Below are positions 38,682-46,495 of a DNA stretch of 60,017 nt, one piece after another. The stretch lies in contig NZ_JANFNY010000027.1 of the NCBI RefSeq assembly GCF_024437745.1, positions 1 through 60,017 on the forward strand, in the 5' to 3' direction. The position numbers were made by a program, and so were the translations under genes. This stretch comes from Roseomonas sp. GC11 (GTDB lineage: Bacteria > Pseudomonadota > Alphaproteobacteria > Acetobacterales > Acetobacteraceae). Every line of letters begins with the position of its first letter. The stretch's first letter is position 1. Below the pieces are notes generated by a model. The model was not told where the DNA came from. It made no database searches and worked only from the letters and a program-made list of their open reading frames with translations.

Positions 38682-39938
38682 TCAGAACACGGTTCCATCG
38701 CTGGCGACGCTGAGGGGCGGCCCGCCCCCCGGGCGCAACGCGCGGGCAATGCGGCGGCCGGCGGCCCAGCTGCCCCCCTCCAGCACGCGGGCCAGCGGCA
38801 TGGCGGCGGCATCGAGGCCCAGCCGGTCGCGCACCAGCTCCGCGAGGCGGTCGAGCAGCGCGACCGTCAGGGCGCGCCATTCGACGATCGCCGGATGGTC
38901 CACGGGCAGCGTTTGCCGCGCCAGGGCGGGGTCGCGCAAGGCCAGGACGCCCAGATCCAGCAGCAGACCACCATTGCGGTATTCCGGCAGGCCGGTCAGC
39001 GCATCGAGATCGAGCACCGGGATACCGGCATCCTCCACCACCTCGGCCAGGGAATAGCTGAGCCACTGGGAGAGCTTGTGGAAGGGCACGAGGCCCGGGG
39101 CGGGCCCTTCCGGCGCGGCCAGGGGGTGGCGCCAGACATCGCCGAGATTCGCGCCATCCAGCGCCAGCCGGGCGGGCCAGATGGGGGCCAGCCCTTCCAG
39201 CAGCGCCTCCAGGATGGCGGCGGCGGGCAGGCCGGCGGGGGTGGCGCGGGCGCGCAGGGCATCGAAGAGGCCGCCAGGGCGCGGCCGCTCCGCCCCGAAC
39301 AGGGCGGGGGATAGGGCGAGGGCCTCGCCCAGGTTTCGCATCAGGGCGGCGCGCCCCTCCACCCCTTCCAGCGGATTCTTGTCCGTCACCTGGAAGGCGG
39401 CGGCGAGGCGGGGGGCATCGAGGGCGCGCAAAGCGGCGGCATCGACACGCAGCGGGTTCGCCGGGTCGGCCGAAAACAGCCCGGCGGCGAAGGCGTGCAG
39501 GCTGGCCACGCCCAGCCCCTCGGAGCGGGCGAGGACGCTGCCATCCGGCTCGGTGAAGGACCAGTCCGGCCCCGCCCCGGCATCGAGCAGCACGGAGACG
39601 ACGCAGAGGTCGAAGCGGCGGCGGGCGGTCTCGGCCGGGTCCTCCCCCGCGAGGCCGGCGGCCAGGGCGGCCCAGCGATCCTTGCCGCCCGCCGCGAAAT
39701 GCCGCCAGCGGGCATGGTAGGGGATGCGCAGATCCGGGTAGTTCTGCCGGATGGTCTCGGCCACGTAGTCGGCCGCCGCCGGCAGCTTCGCGGCGTCGTA
39801 GCGGAAATGCGGCAGGGCATCGCCCTCGGCGAGGCCGAGCAGGGCGTGGCAGCGGGCGCGGATCGTCTCCGGCCGCCGCAGCAGGGCCACCGCCGCGCTC
39901 ACGGGGGCCTCACGCACGGCCGTTTCGCTGAAAGTCAT
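38682..39938 (-). CDS. DUF1688 protein, URC4-like uracil catabolism protein
   Basis: This 418-residue protein is of the DUF1688/URC4 family. It has the conserved [45 protein letters not shown] and [17 protein letters not shown] stretches (each about 17-24 residues, near positions 160, 275 and 305). URC4 is one of the genes needed for the yeast URC uracil pathway, and its chemistry is not settled in my knowledge. The start at 39938 lies 6 bases after the URC1 stop, and its own stop overlaps a possible UPRT start. The gene order URC1-URC4-UPRT is strong contextual support. Confidence 0.85.
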   Translation of the reverse strand: MTFSETAVREAPVSAAVALLRRPETIRARCHALLGLAEGDALPHFRYDAAKLPAAADYVAETIRQNYPDLRIPYHARWRHFAAGGKDRWAALAAGLAGEDPAETARRRFDLCVVSVLLDAGAGPDWSFTEPDGSVLARSEGLGVASLHAFAAGLFSADPANPLRVDAAALRALDAPRLAAAFQVTDKNPLEGVEGRAALMRNLGEALALSPALFGAERPRPGGLFDALRARATPAGLPAAAILEALLEGLAPIWPARLALDGANLGDVWRHPLAAPEGPAPGLVPFHKLSQWLSYSLAEVVEDAGIPVLDLDALTGLPEYRNGGLLLDLGVLALRDPALARQTLPVDHPAIVEWRALTVALLDRLAELVRDRLGLDAAAMPLARVLEGGSWAAGRRIARALRPGGGPPLSVASDGTVF

Positions 39939-39943
39939 ATCAC

Positions 39944-41215
39944 TCACAGGGCGCGCCCCTTGGCGATGGCGAGTTCCGCCGCATCCGGCACGGCTTCGGT
40001 GAAGTAGCCCGCGGCCTTCTTCGCATCCATCTCCACCCGCGCATCGGCGGGGATCAGCTCGTCGGGGATGGGGATGCGCTGCACCACGGCGATGCCGCTC
40101 TCGACGATCGGGGCGAATTTCATGTTGCTCATCGACACCAGCCGGTCGATGCGGGTGATGCCGAGCCAGTGCAGCACATCGGGCATCAATTCCTGGAAGC
40201 GCATATCCTGCACGCCGGCGACGCATTCCGTGCGGGTGAAATAAGCCTCCGCGCGGTCACCGCCCTCCTGCCGCTTGCGCGCGTTGTAGACGAGGAATTT
40301 CGTCACCTCGCCCAGCGCCCGGCCCTCCTTGCGGTTATAGACGATGATGCCAACGCCGCCTTCCTGCGCCATGCCGATGCAGGCCTCGATGCCATGCGCC
40401 AGATAGGGGCGGCAGGTGCAGATATCGGAGCCGAACACGTCCGAGCCATTGCACTCGTCATGGATGCGGCAGGCGATCTGCGTCTCTGTCTTGCCGAGCT
40501 TGTCCGTGTCGCCGAAGAGATAGAGCGTCATGCCGCCGATGGGCGGCAGGAAGACGCGCAGATCCGGCCGCGTCACCAGTTCCGGGAACATGCCGCCGGT
40601 CTGCTCGAAGAGGTTGCGGCGCAGCTCCGTCTCGGAGACGCCGAAGCGCCTGGCGATGCCCGGCAGCCACCACACCGGCTCGATGGCGATCTTGGTGACG
40701 CGCGCATCGCCATTCTCCAGCAGCACCTCGCCATCCGGCTTCAGCCGGCCGGCCTGCATGGCGGCGGTGAGTTCCGGCATGTTGATATGGGCGCGGGTGA
40801 CGGCGATGCTCGGGCGGATGTCGAGGCCGCCCGCCAGTGCCTCGGCATAGGCCTCCGGCACCAGGTGGCCGAAGGGGTCGAGGGAGACGATCTTCTCCGG
40901 GTCGCCCCAGGCGGGGAAGGGGCCGATGGTGGCGGCGGGGCGGGTGTTGTGGAAATCCGGTTTATGGTCCGCCTTGAGCTGCCCGGAGGCCACGGCCAGG
41001 GCGCGATACAGCGCGTAGGAGCCGGCATGGGTGCCGATGGCATTGCGCGCGGCGGGATTTTGCAGCGTGGCGACCACGGGCCCGCGCTCCTGCGCATCGG
41101 CCGCGCCCCAGCGCAGGGCGGGGGCGGTGGAGGCGCCGGGCTTCGGGTGCGAGGTCAGGATGATCGGGCGGGGAGCGGCGCCCTTGCCGTCGCGCAGGCG
41201 GTTCAGGGTGGTCAT
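39944..41215 (-). CDS. GTP cyclohydrolase II-like protein, URC1-type
   Basis: This 423-residue protein carries a GTP cyclohydrolase II domain in its C-terminal half. The zinc cysteines are in HDECNGSDVFGSDICTCRP, followed by EGGVGIIVYNRKEGRALG. A long N-terminal part absent from RibA includes FHNTRPAATIGPFPAWGD and RPSIAVTRAHINMPEL. That architecture is the URC1 type, the first gene of the uracil catabolism cluster, rather than riboflavin synthesis. ATG at 41215 follows GAGGTGG; a GTG at 41230 is in frame. The promoter region contains the RutR-like operator. Confidence 0.87.
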   Translation of the reverse strand: MTTLNRLRDGKGAAPRPIILTSHPKPGASTAPALRWGAADAQERGPVVATLQNPAARNAIGTHAGSYALYRALAVASGQLKADHKPDFHNTRPAATIGPFPAWGDPEKIVSLDPFGHLVPEAYAEALAGGLDIRPSIAVTRAHINMPELTAAMQAGRLKPDGEVLLENGDARVTKIAIEPVWWLPGIARRFGVSETELRRNLFEQTGGMFPELVTRPDLRVFLPPIGGMTLYLFGDTDKLGKTETQIACRIHDECNGSDVFGSDICTCRPYLAHGIEACIGMAQEGGVGIIVYNRKEGRALGEVTKFLVYNARKRQEGGDRAEAYFTRTECVAGVQDMRFQELMPDVLHWLGITRIDRLVSMSNMKFAPIVESGIAVVQRIPIPDELIPADARVEMDAKKAAGYFTEAVPDAAELAIAKGRAL

Positions 41216-41296
41216 CGTCGCGGGTTCCACCTCGTCGGGAGGCGCGGCCCAGGCCGGGATGGCTTGGTGCGGCTGTGGAAGCAGGCTAGATTTATG

Positions 41297-41312
41297 CTGA
41301 CCATTTGGTCAA
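41297..41312. promoter_or_regulatory. RutR-type operator
   Basis: CTGACCATTTGGTCAA matches the RutR consensus TTGACCA-NN-TGGTCAA at all defined positions but the first, with a perfect TGACCA/TGGTCA dyad. It stands between the divergent URC1 and RutR-like genes, 53 bases from the regulator start and 82 from URC1. Uracil would be the expected effector. Confidence 0.85.
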
Positions 41313-41364
41313 GTTTCTTATCGGGGCTTTTTTGCGCTCCGAAATTGCTGCATTGCGAGGCAAA

Positions 41365-42054
41365 ATGAGTTCATCAGAGGCAGAGAGCGACGCCACCGGG
41401 CCACGCGCCCGCCAGCGCGCCGCCCGCCGCCGGCAGATCCTGGAAGCCGCCGAGCGCGTCTTTGCCGAAACCGGCTTCGAAGGCGCCAGCATGGCCGCCC
41501 TCGCCGCCGCCGCCGGCCTGCCCAAGGCGAATCTGCACTACTATTTCGGCACCAAGGAAGCGCTCTATGCGGCGCTGCTGAACGACCTGCTCGACCTCTG
41601 GCTCTCGGCCACCGACCGCATCCGCCCCGAAAGCGACCCGGCCGAGGCCCTCGCCGCCTATGTCCGCGCGAAAATGGCATGGTCGCGGGAAAGGCCGCGC
41701 GCCTCGAAGCTCTTCGCCAACGAGGTGCTGCGCGGCGCGCCGCATCTGGCGCCCCATTTCGCCGGGCCGCTGCGCGCCCTGGTCGAGGAAAAATCCCGCG
41801 TCATCGAGGGCTGGATCGCCGCCGGGCGCATGGCCCCCACCGAGCCGCGCCACCTCTTCTTCGCCATCTGGGCCATGACCCAGACCTATGCGGATTTCGC
41901 CCCGCAGATCGAGGCGGTGCTCGATGTCCCCAGCCTCGGCCCGCGCGAATTCGCCGATGGCACGGCCACCGTGCTGCAACTGGTGCTGCGCGGCTGCGGC
42001 CTCTCCCTGGCGGGAGGACGGGTGCAGCCGGCGCTGGAGGCGATCAGGAACTGA
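41365..42054 (+). CDS. rutR: RutR-like TetR-family regulator
   Basis: This 229-residue TetR/AcrR regulator has an N-terminal HTH (RRQILEAAERVFAETGFEG, then MAALAAAAGLPKANLHYYFG) and a C-terminal domain of the RutR type. E. coli RutR binds uracil and controls pyrimidine use. The divergent uracil catabolism operon and the matching operator identify its target. ATG at 41365 is preceded by GAGG. It is followed by a partial composite repeat. Confidence 0.87.
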   Translation: MSSSEAESDATGPRARQRAARRRQILEAAERVFAETGFEGASMAALAAAAGLPKANLHYYFGTKEALYAALLNDLLDLWLSATDRIRPESDPAEALAAYVRAKMAWSRERPRASKLFANEVLRGAPHLAPHFAGPLRALVEEKSRVIEGWIAAGRMAPTEPRHLFFAIWAMTQTYADFAPQIEAVLDVPSLGPREFADGTATVLQLVLRGCGLSLAGGRVQPALEAIRN

Positions 42055-42060
42055 AAGAAA

Positions 42061-42101
42061 CTTCTTTTTCTGAAGAAAAAGAAGCAAAAAGACTTTTTCA
42101 G
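42061..42101. repeat. Composite AT-rich repeat, partial copy (left hairpin)
   Basis: Stem CTTCTTTTTC-TGAA-GAAAAAGAAG (42061-42084) is followed by CAAAAAGACTTTTTCAG, matching 3449-3490 almost exactly. It lies between convergent rutR and the nitrile hydratase accessory gene, just inside whose end it stops. Confidence 0.85.
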
Positions 42102-42109
42102 AAAGCGGC

Positions 42110-42457
42110 TTATAGACCCTTCGCCAGATCGATCGGCTGGCCATGCGGCGTCAGCGCCGCGGCGCGCGCCCAGGCCGCACGCCGCGCCTCCAGCAGCGCC
42201 GAGGAGGCAATCCCCTTCTCGGCCACGATCCGCTCCAGCGCATCCAGCCAGTGCTCGTAATAGGGCTTGCCGCCCCGCGCGATCTCGCCGCCCAGGGTCT
42301 GCGCCCATTCGGTCCAGGCGAAGCAACCGGCCTCATGCAGCGCCAGCACCATGGCGAAGGCCTGCGCCTGCCACGGCGCCTCGAACACCGGCTCCCCCTC
42401 CGCCTGCGGCAGCCCCGGCGTGATGTCACAGACCGACAAGATAGCTCTCCCAGGCAT
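42110..42457 (-). CDS. Nitrile hydratase accessory protein
   Basis: This protein of about 115 residues is of the nitrile hydratase activator family. FEAPWQAQAFAMVLALHEAG and FAWTEWAQTLGGEI are beta-subunit-like, and YYEHWLDALERIVAEKG is typical. These small proteins help insert cobalt into the alpha subunit. It overlaps the end of the beta gene by 32 bases. ATG at 42457 is listed, but TTG at 42439 has a good GGGAGAG upstream and may be the true start. It is the last gene of the alpha-beta-accessory set. Confidence 0.85.
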   Translation of the reverse strand: MPGRAILSVCDITPGLPQAEGEPVFEAPWQAQAFAMVLALHEAGCFAWTEWAQTLGGEIARGGKPYYEHWLDALERIVAEKGIASSALLEARRAAWARAAALTPHGQPIDLAKGL

Positions 42458-43082
42458 CGATGGAGACAGTCAGGGCCGGATCAGCCCCCTCCCCCCACAA
42501 TTCATCCGCGCGGAAGCGGATGGTGTAGAGCCATTGCGGCGCCTCGCCCTGGCCATGCGCATGGCTGTCCGGGAAGACGAAGACGCCATGCACCCTGTCC
42601 ACCACCCCCGCCTTGCCACGGGCATAGCGCGGCAGGCGCGTATGGGTGGCGGGATGGACATTGCGCGTGCGCACCGCATCCCCCACGGCGAAACGCGCGG
42701 GAGCCTGCGCCGGGCGGTCATACTGCGTGCCGCGCGCCAGCACCGGCGCCACCTGCTCCGCCGCCAGCGGGCGCACCGGCAGGCCCGGCGCCAGCGCGCG
42801 CCCGGCCCGGATTTCCTCCAGCGAGACCAGACCGCCCTGCACCAGCAGCTTCTCCAGCCCCTTGATCCAGATCTCGTAATAGCTGGAAGAAAGATAATCG
42901 GCGGGCGGCAGCGTCTCGCGCGCATGGCGGGAGGTGTCGATATTCCACTTCCCCAGGGCGCCGGCGGCCAGCGTCACCGCCAGGGCGCGGCGCTCCCAGC
43001 CGGCATGGAACAATTCGCCCTCAGGCTCCGGCACGACGGGGCCGAAGCCCATCATGCCGCCCAGATCCTGCGCCCCATTCAT
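42426..43082 (-). CDS. nthB: Nitrile hydratase beta subunit
   Basis: This 218-residue subunit has [16 protein letters not shown] at the N-terminus, [16 protein letters not shown] near residue 68, and a C-terminal SH3-like domain ([27 protein letters not shown], with the family's HTRLPRY in the middle, and [14 protein letters not shown]). With the alpha subunit it hydrates nitriles to amides in the cytoplasm. The ATG overlaps the alpha stop (ATGA). Confidence 0.92.
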   Translation of the reverse strand: MNGAQDLGGMMGFGPVVPEPEGELFHAGWERRALAVTLAAGALGKWNIDTSRHARETLPPADYLSSSYYEIWIKGLEKLLVQGGLVSLEEIRAGRALAPGLPVRPLAAEQVAPVLARGTQYDRPAQAPARFAVGDAVRTRNVHPATHTRLPRYARGKAGVVDRVHGVFVFPDSHAHGQGEAPQWLYTIRFRADELWGEGADPALTVSIDAWESYLVGL

Positions 43083-43747
43083 GCCGCCACCTCCTCCGGC
43101 CGCCGCGCCAGGGCGGTGCCGATCATCGAATCCCGGCTGACCAGCCCGGCCAGCCGCGCCTCGCTCCACCCCTCCGTCCCGGCGGGACGCATCGGGATGA
43201 CGAGGTAGCGCGTCTCCGCCGTGGAATCCCACACCCGGATGCGCGTCCCCTCCGGCAGCGTCACGCCGAAATCAGCCAGCACGCCGCGCGGGTCGATCAC
43301 CGCGCGGGAGCGGTAGGCGGGCGACTTGTACCAGGTCGGCGGCAGCCCCAGCACCGGCCAGGGGTAGCAGGAGCACAGGGTGCAGACGACCATGTTGTGC
43401 TCCTCCGGCGTATTCTCCACCGCCACCATATGCTCGCCCTGCCGGCCGGTATGGCCCAGCGAATGAATGGCCGCGCTGGCATCGCGCCGCAGCCAGGCGA
43501 GGAAGCCGGGGTCGCTCCACGCCTTCGCCACCACCTGCGCGCCATTGCGCGGGCCGATCTTCGTCTCGTAGGTCTCGATCAGCGCATCCAGCGCGGCGGG
43601 CTGCACATAGCCCTTCTCGACCAGCAGCGATTCCAGCGCGCGCACGCGCAGATCCATCGGCGAAAGCTCACTGCCCTCATGGCCGTGCCCATGGTCGTGC
43701 CCATGGTCATGCGGGTGGTCGTGGTGGTGCGGGTGGTCATGCGGCAT
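43079..43747 (-). CDS. nthA: Nitrile hydratase alpha subunit, cobalt type, with His-rich N-terminus
   Basis: This 222-residue catalytic subunit has the metal site [12 protein letters not shown]. Threonine in CTLCSC marks a cobalt enzyme; iron enzymes usually have serine. The family body is visible in [20 protein letters not shown] and [12 protein letters not shown]. The first 25 residues are unusual: about half are His and a quarter are Asp, Gly or Pro, a likely divalent-metal-binding tail. ATG at 43747 is chosen because it starts this tail with AAGG upstream; a start seven codons earlier is in frame. A NikR gene is divergent, 175 bases away. Confidence 0.9.
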   Translation of the reverse strand: MPHDHPHHHDHPHDHGHDHGHGHEGSELSPMDLRVRALESLLVEKGYVQPAALDALIETYETKIGPRNGAQVVAKAWSDPGFLAWLRRDASAAIHSLGHTGRQGEHMVAVENTPEEHNMVVCTLCSCYPWPVLGLPPTWYKSPAYRSRAVIDPRGVLADFGVTLPEGTRIRVWDSTAETRYLVIPMRPAGTEGWSEARLAGLVSRDSMIGTALARRPEEVAA

Positions 43748-43922
43748 GGGGGGTGGCCTTGGCATCCGGGCGGGGCCCGCATCAAGCCACGCCGCCCCCG
43801 CGCCCGCAACCGCCCGCGCCAGCTCCCCCCCCCGCATCGGCCGCATCGGACCGTCGGGGGGCTGGACCAGCGCCCCGCCCCGGCCTCATGGTGCCCCGCC
43901 CATCCTGCCCGGCGGAGAGACG

Positions 43923-44336
43923 ATGCAGCGCGTGACCATCACCCTCGACGAGGCCCTGGCCGCCGAGCTGGACGCCGTGGCGGCCCGGCGGGGCTATCAG
44001 AACCGCTCCGAGGCGGTGCGCGACCTGCTGCGCGCCGGCCTCCAGCAGAGCGCCGCCGCCGAGGGCGAATCAGGCCCGAGCCTGGGCGCCCTGGTCTATA
44101 CCTACGCCCATGAGCAGCGCGATCTGGCCCGGCGCCTGACCGGCGCCTTCCACCACCACCACGACCTCTCCGTCTCCTCGCTGCACCTGCACCTGAGCAA
44201 CGAGACCTGCCTGGAAGTCGCCGTGCTGCGCGGCGAGGCGGGCGAGCTGCGCCACTTCGCCGAACACGTGATGGCCGAGCGCGGCGTGAAGCACGGCCGC
44301 CTCGTGCTCCTCCCGGCGGAAGAGGCGAAAGGCTAA
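43923..44336 (+). CDS. nikR: Nickel-responsive regulator NikR
   Basis: This 137-residue protein has an N-terminal ribbon-helix-helix (QRVTITLDEALAAELDAVA, RSEAVRDLLRAGL) and a C-terminal ACT-like nickel domain. The ligands His77, His88, His90 and Cys96 correspond one-for-one to E. coli H76, H87, H89 and C95. GGAGAG precedes the ATG. NikR normally represses nickel uptake when nickel is high. No nickel importer lies nearby; the divergent cobalt-type nitrile hydratase suggests another target. No clear GTATGA-N16-TCATAC site was found in the gap. Confidence 0.92.
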   Translation: MQRVTITLDEALAAELDAVAARRGYQNRSEAVRDLLRAGLQQSAAAEGESGPSLGALVYTYAHEQRDLARRLTGAFHHHHDLSVSSLHLHLSNETCLEVAVLRGEAGELRHFAEHVMAERGVKHGRLVLLPAEEAKG

Positions 44337-44368
44337 AAAAAAACCCGGCACGGAGAACCGTGCCGGGT
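44335..44368 (-). terminator. Intrinsic terminator of the HU gene
   Basis: The 11-bp stem ACCCGGCACGG-AGAA-CCGTGCCGGGT is followed, on the minus strand, by a nine-base T run. It ends HU transcription and overlaps the nikR stop on the other strand, so it may serve nikR too without a T run. Confidence 0.85.
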
Positions 44369-44387
44369 GGACCGTCAGCGGGGCCGG

Positions 44388-44684
44388 TCAGGCGCCGAGG
44401 CGGGTCTTCAGATCCTTGGCCGGCTTGAACTTCACCGACTTGCTGGCGGCGATCTGCACCACCTCGCCGGTGGCCGGGTTGCGGCCCTGGCGGGCGGCGC
44501 GCTCGGCCACGGCGAAGCTGCCGAAGCCGGCGAGGCGAACCTCGCGGCCGGCGCCGAGGGCCTCACCCACCGCGGCCAGCACGGCCTTCAGCACGGCGTC
44601 GGCCTGGGTCTTGGGCAGGCTGGTGGCCGCGGCGGCGGCGTCAACCAGGTCCTGGCGGCTGAGCGGGCGGGTTTCGTCGGACAA
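44388..44684 (-). CDS. HU-family DNA-binding protein
   Basis: This 98-residue nucleoid protein has the family core EVRLAGFGSFAVAERAARQGRNPATGE (residues about 47-73), in which GFGSF and GRNPATGE are diagnostic, and a C-terminal VKFKPAKDLK. It bends and packs DNA as a dimer. A strong terminator lies 20 bases downstream. The 180 bases upstream contain its promoter area, and GAGGAG there reads only on the opposite strand. Confidence 0.92.
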   Translation of the reverse strand: MSDETRPLSRQDLVDAAAAATSLPKTQADAVLKAVLAAVGEALGAGREVRLAGFGSFAVAERAARQGRNPATGEVVQIAASKSVKFKPAKDLKTRLGA

Positions 44685-44866
44685 AAGGCGTACTCCACAT
44701 TGAACTGTGTTTGCGGCGGGAGGAGAGACACAACCTCCCCCGGCCGGTCAAGCACGCCAGCGCCTGGAAGGCCGCAGGAAAGGCCACCGGGCGGCAAAAA
44801 TGTCCGCAATGTCATGTAAAACCGGTCAGGCAGCCCCCGCCCGCCCGGTCTTGTTCCAGTCCGGCC

Positions 44867-45289
44867 TCATTCCAGCCGGGCCTCCAGGGTGATCTCCGCC
44901 TTCAGCAGGCGGGAGACCGGGCACCCCGCCTTGGCCCGCGCCGCCAGCGCCTGGAAGGCGGCCTCCTCCGCCCCGGGGATGCGCGCCCGCAGCACCAGAT
45001 GCACGGCGGTGATGGCGAACCCCTCCCCGCCCTTCGCCAGCGTGACCTCCGCGCGGGTCTCCAGCCGCTCCGCCGTGAGCCCCGCCTCCCCCAGCATCAT
45101 CGACAGCGCCATGGTGAAGCACCCGGCATGCGCGGCGCCGATCAACTCCTCCGGATTGGTGCCGGGCTGCCCTTCGAAGCGGGCGGCATAGCCATAGGGC
45201 GCGGCACGCAGCGCGCCGCTGCCGGTCGAAATCTCCCCCCGCCCATCCTTCAGGCCACCCTGCCAGAGGGCGCTGCCATGGCTCTTCAT
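44867..45289 (-). CDS. OsmC-family peroxiredoxin
   Basis: This 140-residue protein is of the OsmC/Ohr family. The two redox cysteines are in AAHAGCFTMALSMML (near residue 57) and KAGCPVSRLLKAEI (near 125), and GTNPEELIGAAHAGC is typical of OsmC. It would reduce organic hydroperoxides in the cytoplasm. GGAGAA precedes the ATG. The 15-bp tandem array lies in its upstream region. Confidence 0.9.
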   Translation of the reverse strand: MKSHGSALWQGGLKDGRGEISTGSGALRAAPYGYAARFEGQPGTNPEELIGAAHAGCFTMALSMMLGEAGLTAERLETRAEVTLAKGGEGFAITAVHLVLRARIPGAEEAAFQALAARAKAGCPVSRLLKAEITLEARLE

Positions 45290-45360
45290 GCGGATTCTCC
45301 TTGCTGCTGGCGCGGCCACTCCACCGGGCCGCCAGGGGGAGAATGCGCGGCGGCCCCCCA

Positions 45361-45450
45361 GGGATGCGCCGACCCGGGATGCGCCGACCCGGGATGCGCC
45401 GACCCGGGATGCGCCGACCCGGGATGCGCCGACCCGGGATGCGGCAACCC
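45361..45450. repeat. 15-bp tandem repeat array
   Basis: Five identical units of GGGATGCGCCGACCC are followed by one variant unit, GGGATGCGGCAACCC (45436-45450). The array lies between the divergent osmC-like and SDR genes, in the likely promoter area. Because 15 is a multiple of three, it keeps all frames open and creates spurious long frames through the region. The rest of the 245-base gap shows no other signal. Confidence 0.95.
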
Positions 45451-45534
45451 CGCGCCCCTCCCCCGGTTGGACAGGGCAAGGGCCACCGGCCCCGCCCCAA
45501 ACACCCGCCCAAGCCCGCCAGAAAGGATGCCGCC

Positions 45535-46419
45535 ATGCCGCCCGACACGCGACCGAGCCCCCCAACCGCCCACCCCACCCCGCCCCAGCCGGCGCAGCAG
45601 CAGACCCCGCCCGGCCGCACCGCCGCGCTCCGCCCCACCCCGGACCATGGCGAGCAGAGCTATCACGGCCATGGCCGCCTTGCCGGCCGCGTCGCGCTGA
45701 TCACCGGCGGGGATTCCGGCATCGGCCGCGCCGTCGCCATCGCCTATGCCCGCGAGGGCGCCGACCTGCTGATCTCCTACCTCGACGAACACGACGACGC
45801 CGAGGAAACCGCCCGCTGGGTCCGCGCCGCCGGCCGCCGCGCCCTGCTCCTGCCCGGCGACATCAGCAACGAACTGCAATGCCGCGCCCTGGTGGACAGC
45901 GCGATGCGTGAATTCGGCCGGCTCGACATCCTGGTGAACAACGCCGCCCTGCAACGCTCCCACGAGAACATCGAGGACATCAGCGCGGAGGAATGGGAAG
46001 CCACCTTCCGCACCAACATCCACGCGCACTTCTTCCTGGCCAAGGCCGCGGCGCGGGTGATGCAGCCGGGCAGCGCCATCATCGGCACCAGCTCGATCAA
46101 CGCCAAGGACCCCTCGCCCAGCCTGCTCGCCTACGCCACCACGAAAGGCGCCATCGCCAACTTCACCGTGGGCCTCGCGCGGCTGCTGGCGAAGCAGGGC
46201 ATCCGCGTCAACAGCGTGGCCCCGGGGCCGATCTGGACACCCCTCATCCCCTCCACCCTGCCGGAAGAGGCGGTGCGGGATTTCGGCAGCAACACCCCCC
46301 TCGGCCGCGCGGGACAGCCGGCGGAACTGGCCGGGGCCTATGTGCTGCTCGCCTCGGAGGAAGGGAGCTATATCACCGGGGCCATCCTGCCGGTCACGGG
46401 GGGGCGGCCCATGTGGTAA
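45535..46419 (+). CDS. SDR-family oxidoreductase
   Basis: This 294-residue short-chain dehydrogenase of the YhdF/YdaD subgroup has a Pro-rich N-terminal 40 residues. The cofactor motif is in VALITGGDSGIGRAVAIAYA, with ILVNNAALQ, the catalytic Ser in GTSSINAKD and Tyr/Lys in YATTKGAIANF. The C-terminus ITGAILPVTGGRPMW is typical. ATG at 45535 is preferred because GAAAGGA lies 7 bases upstream and the tandem array would otherwise be translated. The family is linked to general stress; the substrate is unknown. Confidence 0.9.
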   Translation: MPPDTRPSPPTAHPTPPQPAQQQTPPGRTAALRPTPDHGEQSYHGHGRLAGRVALITGGDSGIGRAVAIAYAREGADLLISYLDEHDDAEETARWVRAAGRRALLLPGDISNELQCRALVDSAMREFGRLDILVNNAALQRSHENIEDISAEEWEATFRTNIHAHFFLAKAAARVMQPGSAIIGTSSINAKDPSPSLLAYATTKGAIANFTVGLARLLAKQGIRVNSVAPGPIWTPLIPSTLPEEAVRDFGSNTPLGRAGQPAELAGAYVLLASEEGSYITGAILPVTGGRPMW

Positions 46420-46495
46420 GCTGCGGAGTCAGCGGAAGCGGCGGGGCGCCGCCCCGCACCCCGCCGGGGAGGCGCGGCCTCCCCGGACCCCGCGT

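Noticed and set aside
39944-41215. RibA for riboflavin synthesis
   Set aside because: The long N-terminal domain and linkage to DUF1688 and UPRTase fit URC1 better, and no other rib gene is present.
43748-43922. Classical NikR operator between nthA and nikR
   Set aside because: No GTATGA-N16-TCATAC dyad was found by eye; only GC-rich sequence is present.
45361-45450. CRISPR array
   Set aside because: The units are contiguous 15-mers without spacers, and no cas gene is present.
45301-45534. Long N-terminal extension of the SDR frame with GMRRPGMRRP repeats
   Set aside because: This is the 15-bp tandem array read in frame. A good ribosome-binding site at 45521 supports the start at 45535.
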